Assembly: GCA_029931535.1 (NCBI GenBank)
Contig: JAQPZY010001670.1
Span: 7,564,501 to 7,628,500 of the forward strand
DNA from: Margaritifera margaritifera
Lineage: Eukaryota > Mollusca > Bivalvia > Unionida > Margaritiferidae
DNA: 64,000 bases
Direction: 5' to 3'
Below, one piece after another: positions 53,946 through 64,000 of this stretch. The stretch's first letter is position 1, and each line of letters starts with the position of its first letter. Under the pieces are notes generated by a model. The model did no database searches. It saw only the letters and a program-made list of their open reading frames with translations, and had not been told where the DNA came from. A program made the translations under genes and the position numbers.

Positions 53946-55525
53946 TCTGTCAAATAAGGTAAGATAACTGTCATCATATAATATTGATCTTTTCTTTCCC
54001 ACAATGTATCTCCAGTCATGATTTGGTGGAATGTTAAAGTTATAACAGATAATGTGAAATAGTTTCATATTGATGCCATTCTCTTATTGCAGAAGTGGTT
54101 TATGTTACTTATTAAACTTCTCAAAATGTCAAAGAAAATGGTAGGAAATTATATAGCTAACACAGTTAAAAGTTTGTAAGGTCCAACACACTTCTTCCAT
54201 CCTAAGGGATTGATTCAGATTTATTTGACATGAAGAAAGTTGAAGAAAAAAAACAACTTGCTTTGTGAACCTGTCATTTCAGATGTGACTTGTTACAATT
54301 ACACACAAGTTTATTCTTTGTCCGATTCCCCTTTCCCCATTACATGGATGTTCCCCATTACATGGCTGAGAAAATATAAAATGCACCTACAAAGAAAACA
54401 TCTGTATTTTTTTAATAAGTTCAGAAGATTACACAAGTAAGTGTATTCAACCAACAAGCCCATTGAGTACAGCAGACTTCTCTTTATGTATTTGTTATTG
54501 CTAAACATTCCTGTTTATGTATGTTATTGCTATATTATTGACAATCATGAAAATAGTTATCCCACATATAGTAATTCCCATCATGTGCAACATTCCTTGA
54601 TATCAACCAACAAAGCTGATCATGAAAAAATAAATCATCAACTTGCATATAGTAAATTCAGCGTGAAATTTTCAAGATCTTATTTTGCTAAAGAAATCGT
54701 TTTATTTATCTATCCATTAATTAAAGTCATTTAGTAGCATGAAGATCCCTCTCTCTCTCCAAGCATGTTGTTTATAGAGTATACAGCTTGGCCTTACTTC
54801 AGATGTGCACCTATAAAAAAAACTGCTAGCTTTGCTTGGTCATTTTCACATCCTGGACTTCAAAGATAAATTGTAAAAAAACGAGTTGATAACTTTTTTA
54901 TACCTTTGATATATTTTGTAATTCATTCATTGCACTTTCAGAAGCTGGTATTGCCTACTCTGGCAAAATTCTTTTTCCCTATTTTAATAACTGCTAAAGT
55001 TAGTGTACTTTGGAGTAATCCAGGCTGATTTTTCAAGCACGTGGGAGAAGCCATTTTGGTCAGCTGTGTGCTTAAATCATGTACAATTTCCACAAGTACA
55101 ATATGTAAATATGTAAAGAAATTTCAGCCACAGTAAATGAAAGCAGTATAGAGGTATGCCAACATTCTCTCCATTATGCATGTTGCAAATGCAAACAACT
55201 TCATCTTACACCTGTCACTCTCTCAGAAGCATGTATTATCTGTAGAGCGCCATCCAAAGCAATACCCCTTTTACACTTATTTATAAACAAATATAAAAAG
55301 TTACAATATAGGGATCATACATGTTTTTATCTGGTATCAAGGGTTGTCGAATCCTGAGGGTCATTTAAACCCATGCCCAAAAAGCGAGGGTTTTACCACA
55401 CCTGAGGGATTTGGCACACGCAGATATTGGAAAAATCATGTATGATTGCTATTCTTACACAAAATAAAATAAATAACATTAGAAATTGTATGGTGCAATT
55501 TAAAGTTTAACTAGTAAAGGTGCCA
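53946..55525. other. No gene recognised
   Basis: AT-rich. Open frames at 54.2-54.7 kb on both strands are short and lack features. Confidence 0.4.
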
Positions 55526-55800
55526 ATCCAGTACACTGACTTTACTTAATCCTTTTCTGGTGTGGCACTAAGTGATCCAATTGTTCTAATAATCTACAGA
55601 AGTCCCCACTGTACTGACATTAAGGGATCCAATTGTTCTAATAATCTGTACCAGTCCCTAGTGTACTGACACCAAGTGATCCTATAGTTATAATAACAGT
55701 GTACCAGTGCCCACTATACTGACATTAATTGATCCAATTGTTCTAATAACCTGTACAAGTCCCCACTGTACTGACACTTAGTAATCCAATTGTTTGATGA
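55525..55800. repeat. Tandem repeat, ~50-60 bp unit (GTACTGACATTAAGTGATCCAATTGTTCTAATAA)
   Basis: About five copies of 'TACTGACATTAAGTGATCC' followed by 'AATTGTTCTAATAA', with repeats of TACTGAC near 55613, 55673, 55726 and 55778. Confidence 0.85.
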
Positions 55801-56985
55801 ATACTCGCTGAGTGGTCCAAGATGACAAACTGCAGCTGAGAAACCAGAATAATGACTGCTAAATATAAACATCAAGAATATCAGTCAGCTGATTTTTTTA
55901 AAGAAGCACCAGTTAATAGTTTCTTTGCTAATTACTATAGCAACTGAATGGTTGTTACAGAGTCCATAGGAAATTAGATGTTCATTTCCTAGGATGTGTG
56001 ACATGGTTCAATGAGATTTAATTTAGGACTAGTAAGTCTCTCTAAAAAAAACCCCTTGTTTGATGGAATGCAATGCACAGCAGATAATAAATTGTGAGAT
56101 GAGCTGACTTGACTCCTCAGTGAATGAATGAATTACATTGAAACATATGTGTTTGTACCATGTTGGTTTTAAATTTACTTTATGTTCAAATATGCACAAT
56201 TAATTCTACTTATTTGAAGGATTAATCAATTTATTTAGATAAATGTACCTTTTTGTACATGTATATGTGTGCTTTATCTGAACAAGATCAAAATCTCATA
56301 TTAAGAATTCAAACTCAAAATATTTCATGCAAATATACAAAATGTTAACTTAAAGTAAAACCAATAAAAAGTATCAGTGTGTGGAACGATAAACATGTGT
56401 TATATTGAGCTTCACATTAATTTGTCCTTAACCTTTTCAATGAAATTCCATATATATGAACTTTTAAAAAGAAATATGTAAATGGAATTGTGGTTATTGG
56501 TCCTTTTTCAAACAGGCTTTTTCAGCTGATTCATCTTTAGAGTTGATAGTCTGACAAAAAGCATTACAAACTAGCTATAAAAAAACCCAGGTTTTTATAA
56601 ACAATAGTTTTTGTATTTCAGTCTATTACAGCAAATTTAAACTATAAAATATATACTCAATGACTTAAATGAGATATAGCAAAATATATTAAAATTTGTA
56701 CTACTGTCATTAACCTAAATATCCAGACATTAAAAAATAATTACTTTTCTCTCTGTCTGGATAATTCATGTAGTATTGAAACTTATAATTTTCCAAAATA
56801 TTTAGTCCAGAGAGGGGTGGGGGGAATCTGTCACTGAATAAAACTAAGATGACAAGATGTGAAGCTTGCATGTTGGAGAGGTTTACTGCTTTATAAAAAA
56901 ATAAATGTCAACCATGCTGAGCTTACTTGAAATGTGAAAATAAAAATAATAAAACCACATAGATGTTTAAACACTTTATATGATG

Positions 56986-57023
<38 letters not shown>

Positions 57024-57215
57024 TTAGCCATGATACAGTATTCTCCCATGAGACTCTTGATGAACAAACTATTGTGAATAAAAAATAAAAATAAAGCATG
57101 CTTAAATACATTACGTATAAAAAGTACGCAGTGTATCACACAAGTTAATCCACTTTGCTGACAGTGTGAATTATCTATATCAAGTCCTTGGATATATCAC
57201 ACTCAGTAATTTCAA
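55801..57215. other. No gene recognised
   Basis: AT-rich; includes an (AAT)n run at about 56985-57021. Confidence 0.4.
56985..57021. repeat. (AAT)n microsatellite
   Basis: About 12 AAT triplets. Confidence 0.93.
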
Positions 57216-57435
57216 TTAAAGCTATGGAAGTATCTTCATGTTTAAACCAAAGCTATGAGAGTATCATGTTTTCAATCAAAGCTATGAAGTATAATCATGT
57301 TTTCAATCAAAGCTATGAAGTATAATCATGTTTTCAATCAAAGCTATGAAGTATAACCATGTTTTCAATCAAATCTATGGAAGTATCTTCATGTTTAAGT
57401 CAAAGCTATGGAAGTATCTTCATATTTAAATCTTT
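57215..57435. repeat. Tandem repeat, ~31-bp unit (CATGTTTTCAATCAAAGCTATGAAGTAT)
   Basis: Seven to eight copies; the central ones are nearly identical and the outer ones are diverged (AAGCTATGGAAGTATCTTCA). Confidence 0.9.
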
Positions 57436-58240
57436 TGGTTGGAAAAGCAGAGATGACAAAATTAAAATATTGATGGGTACATACTTTATGTAAACCAACA
57501 TCTCTCTCACCAAATAAATGTCTGGCATGCAGAAATTCTTTTCTTATCACAAATGTGCATATTTCTCATATGCAGGCATGAAATTAAAGACATACAGTAA
57601 GTTTAATGGCTTCTTTCCTCAGTATTTAAATATTGCAACAGCTCCGATTCAAGATTCCTCATGAAGATAGTAAGCTGCTTTTCATGAAGTGAAATATGTA
57701 TCATCCACATCTGATTTTAATGAATGCAACATATTTGACCCACTAATTCTGATAGTTTATTTATGGCATGATTTTGTAACCTTAATGAAAGAAAAGTAAT
57801 ATCAAGAAGTATCAATGGCTTTCTATTATGTTTTAGGATATGATCGCAATTTGTTCTCCGAGGTACTTTATTACACTGAACTTACCATCTATACTCACGT
57901 ATAAGCCGATACCAACTGCAAACTGCATAGACCCAGATCTGCCGTTACATTATGCGACAGCAGATCAAGGTCTATGTTGTTTGCATTTGGACCCTGATAA
58001 TTCATGAGTATAAACTGTAAATATCTGAAAACTATGGCTTACAATATTTATTAAAATTCATTCCCTTCCAACAGAGAATACACTGATATAATGATATAAA
58101 AATCCACAACCTATCACAGATCTATAATCCTATTGTATTGCACTTAATGAGCATGAGCATTTGTAATGAACTATTAATAAATATTCATAACTCTCTTCTA
58201 AACCATTCATACATGCACATGCTAAACAAACAGAGAGCAT
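57436..58240. other. No gene recognised
   Basis: AT-rich, no open frames of note. Confidence 0.4.
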
Positions 58241-58645
58241 ATGTATTATCTAACTACATATCTGATGGCTAGGCCAAAGGTTGGGTGAATGTATCTATTG
58301 TTAAACAAGCACAGAGTACATGTACCATTTGACCACATATCTGATGGCAGAGCTAATGGTTGGGTGAATGGGTCTATTGTTAAACAAGCACAGAACATAT
58401 GTACCATGGTCAATTGTTAAACAAGTACATGTACCATCTGACCACATATCTGATGGCAGAGCTAATGGTTGGGTGAATGGGTCTATTGTTAAACAAGCAC
58501 AGAGCACATGTACCATCTGACCACATATCTGATAGCAAGGTCAAAGGTTGTGTGCATGGGTCTATTGTTAAACAAGCACAGAACATATGTACTATCTGAC
58601 TACATATTTAATGCCAAGGCCAAATGTTGGATGGATGGGTCTGTT
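58240..58645. repeat. Tandem repeat, ~80-bp unit (GACCACATATCTGATGGC...)
   Basis: Five copies of 'GACCACATATCTGATGGCA' followed by 'GGTTGGGTGAATGGGTCTAT' and 'TGTTAAACAAGCACAGA'. A partial unit interrupts the middle. Confidence 0.9.
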
Positions 58646-60060
58646 GTGAAAATCAATGTGTTAAGAGAGTTTGTACATCCTTGTGTTGCTAAGGACACTT
58701 AAGCACCAGACTTTGATTTCTACATTTAGCATTAGCACTAAGATCCATAACTTTATAAAATCTTACAGGATTCTCAGATCACTCAGATCTGGAAGTTTCT
58801 CATACGAAGGTAATTAAAGTAACGTGCATCACAGAGAAACTTTACAGCTATGTTCTTCAATTCCCAGCACATGTGTGATATGAAGACATTAATATTCCTC
58901 ATTTATTAGTTCTTGAGCAGCTAAATAAACCAGTCAGTGGAGCTTTATTCCAGCTACTGTATTTTGTATTTGTATACCCCGCACAGATTTTAAAAGTCTT
59001 AAAAGGTAAATAAACTTGCCCCTTATGTCTCTTTATCCAGTGAATGTGCTCAAAATTGATTGAAGAACATAACCATGGAGTCAGGTTGTATAACATCATG
59101 GACCTTAGCACTGACGCTGCATGTCAAAATCATAAAGTGACAGATTGGCATTTAGCACTATGGCATCCTCAGCTAACCCTTAAGCTGACATACAAAACTT
59201 CATAAGAACATTTTGTATATACTAAAATCTACAAAACTTACCATTCCAATGGATATCTGACCTCAGTATCAATTAGTAGTAAAATTGTAAATGCACTGAT
59301 GAAGTATATACACAAGTTTGGCGTTATTCAGATTAATAACAGGGATCTCTGATATTAGCAAGTGTCTGTGAAACATTTTACCCTACATATATTTTTATAT
59401 CATATATTGCTATCAACAGAATATACTGAACATATCTCTCTTTCATAAATACAAAGAAATTTGTTGGTATAACATTGATTGCATTATGAAAGTGAAAAGG
59501 TGTTGTGGATATTCCAAAAAGTTTGTCCCGTAGGATGGTACATGTACTACAAAGAGTGAAAGACCATCAAGACAATACTATATTGGTGCATTTTGAATTG
59601 TGCCATTAGGTACATGTACAGACTACTCAAAAGCTCACAAAAGACACATATTGATAGCTATTATCTGTCTCTAAGTTACAATCTGGTATCGAGGATTACC
59701 TTCAAACAAAAGTTTAGGAATAAAAGTTACATTGTAAAAAATTTTTAGACCATCAAGTCAGTGGAATTATATGATTGATTGTACATTTGGAACTTTAAGT
59801 GTAGCTGCAGAAAACTGCCATTCCATGTCTTCTGGTATGTATGATTCCAATTATAAAAAGAAAAGGGATCTCACATCAAAATAAGGAACAGAAAACTGAA
59901 TTAATAAGCTAACTAAGGTTCTATTCAAAGGTCAACAGGTTCCACAGACACAATTCTCATGCATCATACTCTATATTCTTTCAAACTATCCTGCCAGACA
60001 AAATTCTAGCTGAGTGTAATTCAAGACGGTAGTACTGGACTACAAATCCCTCGGTAAGAT
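58646..60060. other. No gene recognised
   Basis: Non-coding AT-rich sequence. Confidence 0.4.
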
Positions 60061-60620
60061 CCTTTAAACATGGCAGAAAGTGGTTAAAAACTAGAAATGT
60101 GCCCATATGATATAGGTGCCCACCAATATGATGCAATTGAAGGACAATGTTCTGAGTCAATTTGGTGTCATAACATCATAACATTTTTCCAGAAAATGAA
60201 ATGGTTAAAATCAAACCTGGTCCAGGTCTTCTTAATGTAAAACCTCACACCAAATGTTGTGTCACAAACCTGGCACAGGTCATCTTAATGTAAAACCTCA
60301 TATAAAATGTGGTGTCACAAATCTGGCCTAGGTCTTTTCGATGTAAAACCTCATACCAAATGTTGTGTCAATCCTTCAAGTCCTATAAAAAGTTAACGTG
60401 TGAACTGAAGAGCAAAGTTCTAAGTCAAACTAGGGCCATAGCTCCATAACTTGTGTGGAAAAACTGTAAAAAATACAAGTCTTAAAAATTTAACCTCATA
60501 CCTAGTCTTATTTCAATCGGAAACAAAATTTGTGGTGGTCGTGATGTGATGTAACATAATGGACATGGGCAACACTCTATGCTCCCTCCTTAGATATGGT
60601 GGGGGCATAAAAAAAACAAA
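60060..60620. repeat. Dispersed repeat with internal ~55-bp tandem units
   Basis: Within it, three units of 'CCTGGTCCAGGTCTTCTTAA' followed by 'TGTAAAACCTCACACCAAAT' and 'GTTGTGTCA' lie at about 60215-60375. The end ATATGGTGGGGGCATAA resembles the end of a repeat common in bivalve genomes (from memory). No coding. Confidence 0.6.
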
Positions 60621-61085
60621 AGAATTTCCAGGAATTCAAGATAAAACCATTTCTTCTTTTTAATTACTGAGTATTGAAACCATCTCTGTTATTCTAGAGT
60701 GATAACAAGATTTTCAAGATGGCTGCCATGGTGGCCATATTTGTTGATGGATTGGCAACATTTTCAGTTAAGACCAACAAGGCATAATAAAAAAAAGGTT
60801 AAAAGGAATGCTGCCTCACCTGCAATATATAAGTCTGGCACAGAACTGAAAATCTTGGGTAACACAACGTATATGTGATGCAAATAATGTAAAAGCGAAA
60901 GTAAATAAGATAACCAGCCTATCCACTATGGACTGTGGACAAGCCTATAAATGCTACCGATTTATTACACAGCCTTGTGGAAACATAGTGTGTATAGCAC
61001 TTAATATCTGCAACACCAAATTTATTTGAATTTCTCAAATGGATATACTGTTGGAAAATTAATTTTGGCACTATTCTGCATACCT
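60621..61085. other. No gene; one copy of the 'ggccatatttg...gatggattggca' dispersed repeat
   Basis: At about 60725-60765 the phrase GGCCATATTTGTTGATGGAT occurs, related to the array at 44.7-45.6 kb. Confidence 0.4.
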
Positions 61086-61870
61086 GCCACATCATGATGA
61101 GTCACATGAAAAACACCATTTTTTAATCCCCCCCACCCCCAGTCAAGTGTTTATAAAAAAAACAATTTCCAATAAATCTTATTTAAAGAGAGAGAGGGCT
61201 TTTTTGACACTGCCATACTTGCCAGTAACCTGTAGCCTGTATCAACAGTAAATATTCGTGATTAGCATAACTTGAAATGCAATACTTATGGAATACTATC
61301 ATCCTAGGACAATTTATACAGTTAATTGTCAGAGGTGATTAAAAGGTAAAGGAGGTCAGAGATAAACCACCACCATTCCACAGATTACTTACTAGATAGG
61401 CATTAGCTTGGATGATTTGTTTTGTTAGTTGTTGGAGCACTGCTGAGGTAAAGCCCATTACACTAATTTGCATAGGTAAAGTCATACTTGCCAGAAAATG
61501 TGTCACATGAAAATCATGATTTTTGACTCCCAAACCCCCTGACATGGTTGTGTTTAGAAAAACACAATTTTCAGAAATCTTAGTAGAAAGAAAAGAAAGA
61601 AAGAGAGAAACCTTTCATGACACCATGATATATGCCCATAACCTGTATAAACAGTAAACACTCATGCTTAATACTCATGGAAAACTATCACCTCAGTGCA
61701 GTTTATACAGTTGATTGTCATAGAGGTGATTAAAAGGTAAGTCATTCAGAGATAAACAACCACCCTTGCACTGACTAATTAATTGAGTGACAATAACTAG
61801 AGTGATATTGTTAAGAATCCTTTGTGGAAAAACCCTCCAGGCTAATTTGCATCAGTACACAAAGTTGAAA
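61085..61870. repeat. Two-copy direct duplication, ~410-bp unit
   Basis: 61085 to about 61495 and about 61495-61870 share ordered landmarks: TGCCA then GTCACATGAAAA, a C-rich run, AATCTTA...AAGAGAGAG, 'TAACCTGTA' and 'ACAGTAAA', and 'CAGTTAATTGTCAGAGGTGATTAAAAGGTAA'-type sequence. Confidence 0.7.
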
Positions 61871-62520
61871 AACCCAATTCATTTGAAGTTAGGGAAATCA
61901 AAGAGATGCATGTTGAAGAACAAAAGTAAATACTTGAATGATAATGTTTAAGCCATCTTTTTTAAGATTAATGAGTAATTCTTAATCAGTGGCAACATTT
62001 CTTTTAAGTTGATTTTATTCCATATATTATTTTGGAAGTTGGAATACTATGGAAGCGCAATTTAGTTTTTAAAACAAAATGTTGAAATGCAGCTGTAATT
62101 TAAGAAAGGATGAGCCATCAGCAAAGCAAGCAAAGCCCAGCAAAACTAAAATTTAGAGCTCTTGGCTGAACAAGTCTGACTTTGGGACACACAGCAGCAA
62201 GGGGGAGCATTTTATTCTTTCCACATACTACAAACACCATATCAACATTAGTAATTCTGGAGTGTACAACATCCACTGACATAGTAACACCAGCCAGCAT
62301 CTAGACAATGCATGAATGTTGAGCTCAGTCCCAAAAGTAAATATGTTTAAACATTCTAACTAGTGTGGCTGTACAATGTTTGACACTCTTTTATAGCAAA
62401 GCAGATCCAGAAAGATCATTTTCTATGCTGAGAAGAATTCAACAAGATCTTTGGAAAAGTTTGAACAACAGTATCATCCAGTCTCTTATGAGAGCAAAGA
62501 TGACCTCATAGGATGAGGGT
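61860..62520 (+). repeat. Direct duplication unit 1 carrying a hAT tail (partner 63230-63775)
   Basis: It begins CCCAATTCATTTGAAGTTAG with GATGCATGTTGAAGAA and ends with the transposase fragment. The same order is repeated from about 63238. Confidence 0.65.
62353..62511 (+). pseudogene. hAT-type transposase C-terminal (dimerisation) fragment, copy 1
   Basis: One frame reads ILTSVAVQCLTLFYSKADPE then RSFSMLRRIQQDLWKSLNN and IIQSLMRAK to a stop at 62511. The pattern 'P/SxADxERSFSxLRRI' is the hATC dimerisation region. The rest of the transposase is absent or unrecognisable, so this is a tail fragment. Confidence 0.65.
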
Positions 62521-62837
62521 GGGTGGGGAGAGCTTGATTTGTTTTGAAAAAGTATTTCTGGCTCCCGAATAACTTGAAAAAAATATTCTTGCTCTCATTT
62601 GTAGAAAGAAAGAACTTATTATATCCATTAGTTGAAAAAATTAAATTATTTATCTTGAGGTATAAGAAATAAACAAATTCTGGTTCGAAAGAAAATCCCA
62701 GGCCCCCCCCCCCCGAAAATTGAATGGTCTGTCCTTAATGACACTTGCATCACACTCAACCCCCCCCCCCTAAACTATTCAGAGCAGCAAAGACTGCATC
62801 TGGTTAAGAATATGTTCCACTGTCCAGTGGATTATAA

Positions 62838-62942
62838 AGATGGAAACTTGGTACATTTTTTATTTAATGTCTGTCTGGTTGTGAGAACAAGATGGAAACT
62901 TGGTGCATTTTTAATTTAATGTCTGTCTGGTTGTGAGAACTT
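62838..62942. repeat. Tandem duplication of a 52-bp unit
   Basis: GATGGAAACTTGGT(A/G)CATTTTT followed by TTTAATGTCTGTCTGGTTGT occurs twice in a row. Confidence 0.9.
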
Positions 62943-63229
62943 GTGCACATATGTGTGTGTGTGTGTCTGTGTGTGGTGATGATATTTTGAAAATGCTAAG
63001 TCTACCAACTATTTTATATTTGAAAGTGTATTAAATGCTTCATAGAAAATATTTTATTTTCTTTTATTAAAATTTTGAATTTTCAGTCATTTCATATTGG
63101 CTTATATGAGTAGATAACTTATTCTCAACTGTACAACGTCGCTTATTTGGGTCACATGCACTGACCCCCCCCCAGGACCCGAAAACACTTTTTGAGTCTC
63201 CAAAACCCCCAACACTGTCTGGTACAAGA

Positions 63230-63775
63230 AGTGGAACAACCCAATTCATTGAAAGTTAGGTAAATCAGAAATGCATGTTGAAGAAACAATAGCTTTTACA
63301 CTTCATTGCCTTGCCAAAGACTGCGAAAATCATCATTTTTTAAAAGATTATTGAGCAGTTTGTGATCAGCAGCGAAGTTTCTTTGAAGTCTGATTTTACT
63401 CCATACATGTAATCATGACAGAGCAAAACATAATTATATCAGTTGTTGGAGCTGTAAAGTTAGGAGCACTTCAGAAGTGTGATTCCTTTTTAAGTCAAAA
63501 TGTCGAAAGACAGCTGCCATCTACCATCAGAAATAGCAAGATTTGACATAACTATTGTAGCTATTGCATATCTGACACTCCCGCAAAGAAATGCATATGT
63601 AGAAAGATAATTTTCAGTGCTTAGAACAATTCAACATGATCTCCATGAAAGTTTAAACAACAGTACCATCCAGTCTCTAATGAATGCAGGGATGAACATG
63701 AATGAAAATTGTATCACCTTCAAACCCTCCAATGAACTATTGAGAGTAGAAAAGTCTGCATCTACAAGTTAATGA
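63230..63775 (+). repeat. Direct duplication unit 2 carrying a hAT tail (partner 61860-62520)
   Basis: Starts ACCCAATTCATTGAAAGTTA with ATGCATGTTGAAGAA, and ends after the second transposase fragment. Confidence 0.65.
63532..63772 (+). pseudogene. hAT-type transposase C-terminal fragment, copy 2
   Basis: The frame reads IARFDITIVAIAYLTLPQRN, AYVER, one stop, then FSVLRTIQHDLHESLNN and IQSLMNAG, and ends FKPSNELLRVEKSAS at 63772. It covers more of the domain than copy 1 and preserves the natural C-terminus. Same family and orientation as copy 1. Confidence 0.65.
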
Positions 63776-64000
63776 TAACATTTAAGAATAATTAATTACT
63801 AAATCATAAATGAATTCTAATTTTTTTTTTACAATGGATTTTAAAGACAGAACATTTCTAAGCTCCACCATGATATTTGCTGGGGCATGTACTGTTACCC
63901 CTGCCTGTATGTCTGTCAATCTGTCACATTTGGTAAAGTGTTGCATTTAGGTCATTTCAGGCATTTGGTGGGGCATCTGTGTTTCATGAACACATTTCTA
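63776..64000. other. Window end, no gene
   Basis: Non-coding. A 'CTGTCAATCTGTCACATTTG' phrase is of the dispersed-repeat style. Confidence 0.4.

Noticed and set aside
55525..58645. Possible CRISPR array
   Set aside because: Units are tandem with diverged copies and no unique spacers between constant repeats; the context is an animal genome.

Overview
The window is animal nuclear DNA: AT-rich, full of microsatellites, low in coding density and packed with degraded mobile elements. Several dispersed non-coding repeats (near 3.6, 44.7-45.6, 48.1-50.4 and 60.1-60.6 kb) resemble repeats I know from bivalve and other lophotrochozoan genomes, so a mollusc or related marine invertebrate is the best guess. 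This is inference from memory, not a search. Only one candidate host exon stands out, a 256-codon open frame at 14.4-15.2 kb on the minus strand, and I do not recognise it.

The dominant feature is a decayed Polinton/Maverick, a virus-like giant DNA transposon, at about 19.9-33.3 kb. Nearly all its genes lie on the minus strand. From high to low coordinate they are: protein-primed type B DNA polymerase; an IAP-like BIR domain gene; a cluster of small unknown genes; an FtsK/A32-like packaging ATPase; two related small basic proteins with a third unknown between them; a conserved unknown; a retroviral-type integrase with chromodomain; a small membrane protein; a probable minor capsid protein; an adenovirus core-like basic protein; and a major capsid gene reduced to two short pieces. 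A two-zinc-knuckle gene runs the other way, divergent from the polymerase across 81 bp. Many genes carry frameshifts or stops, so this is a genomic fossil. Even so, near-identical TATA boxes still sit just upstream of several of its ORFs.

Directly beside it (33.3-37.0 kb, minus) lies a DIRS-type tyrosine-recombinase retrotransposon with gag, RT/RNase H and recombinase. It is broken by stops, an AT microsatellite and changed catalytic residues. A 5'-truncated non-LTR retrotransposon lies at 40.7-41.8 kb.

A second, more distant type of DNA polymerase B element is scattered in fragments: polymerase palm at 7.8-8.9 kb (minus), polymerase N-terminal half at 42.1-43.6 kb (plus), and two copies of a characteristic membrane protein at 4.6-5.4 kb (minus) and 52.5-53.3 kb (plus).

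Non-autonomous elements include a 163-bp hAT MITE with perfect 8-bp target duplications (18.2 kb) and a 1.45-kb foldback element (46.5-47.9 kb). Duplicated hAT transposase tails lie at 62.4 and 63.6 kb. The rest is repeat arrays or sequence in which I see nothing.
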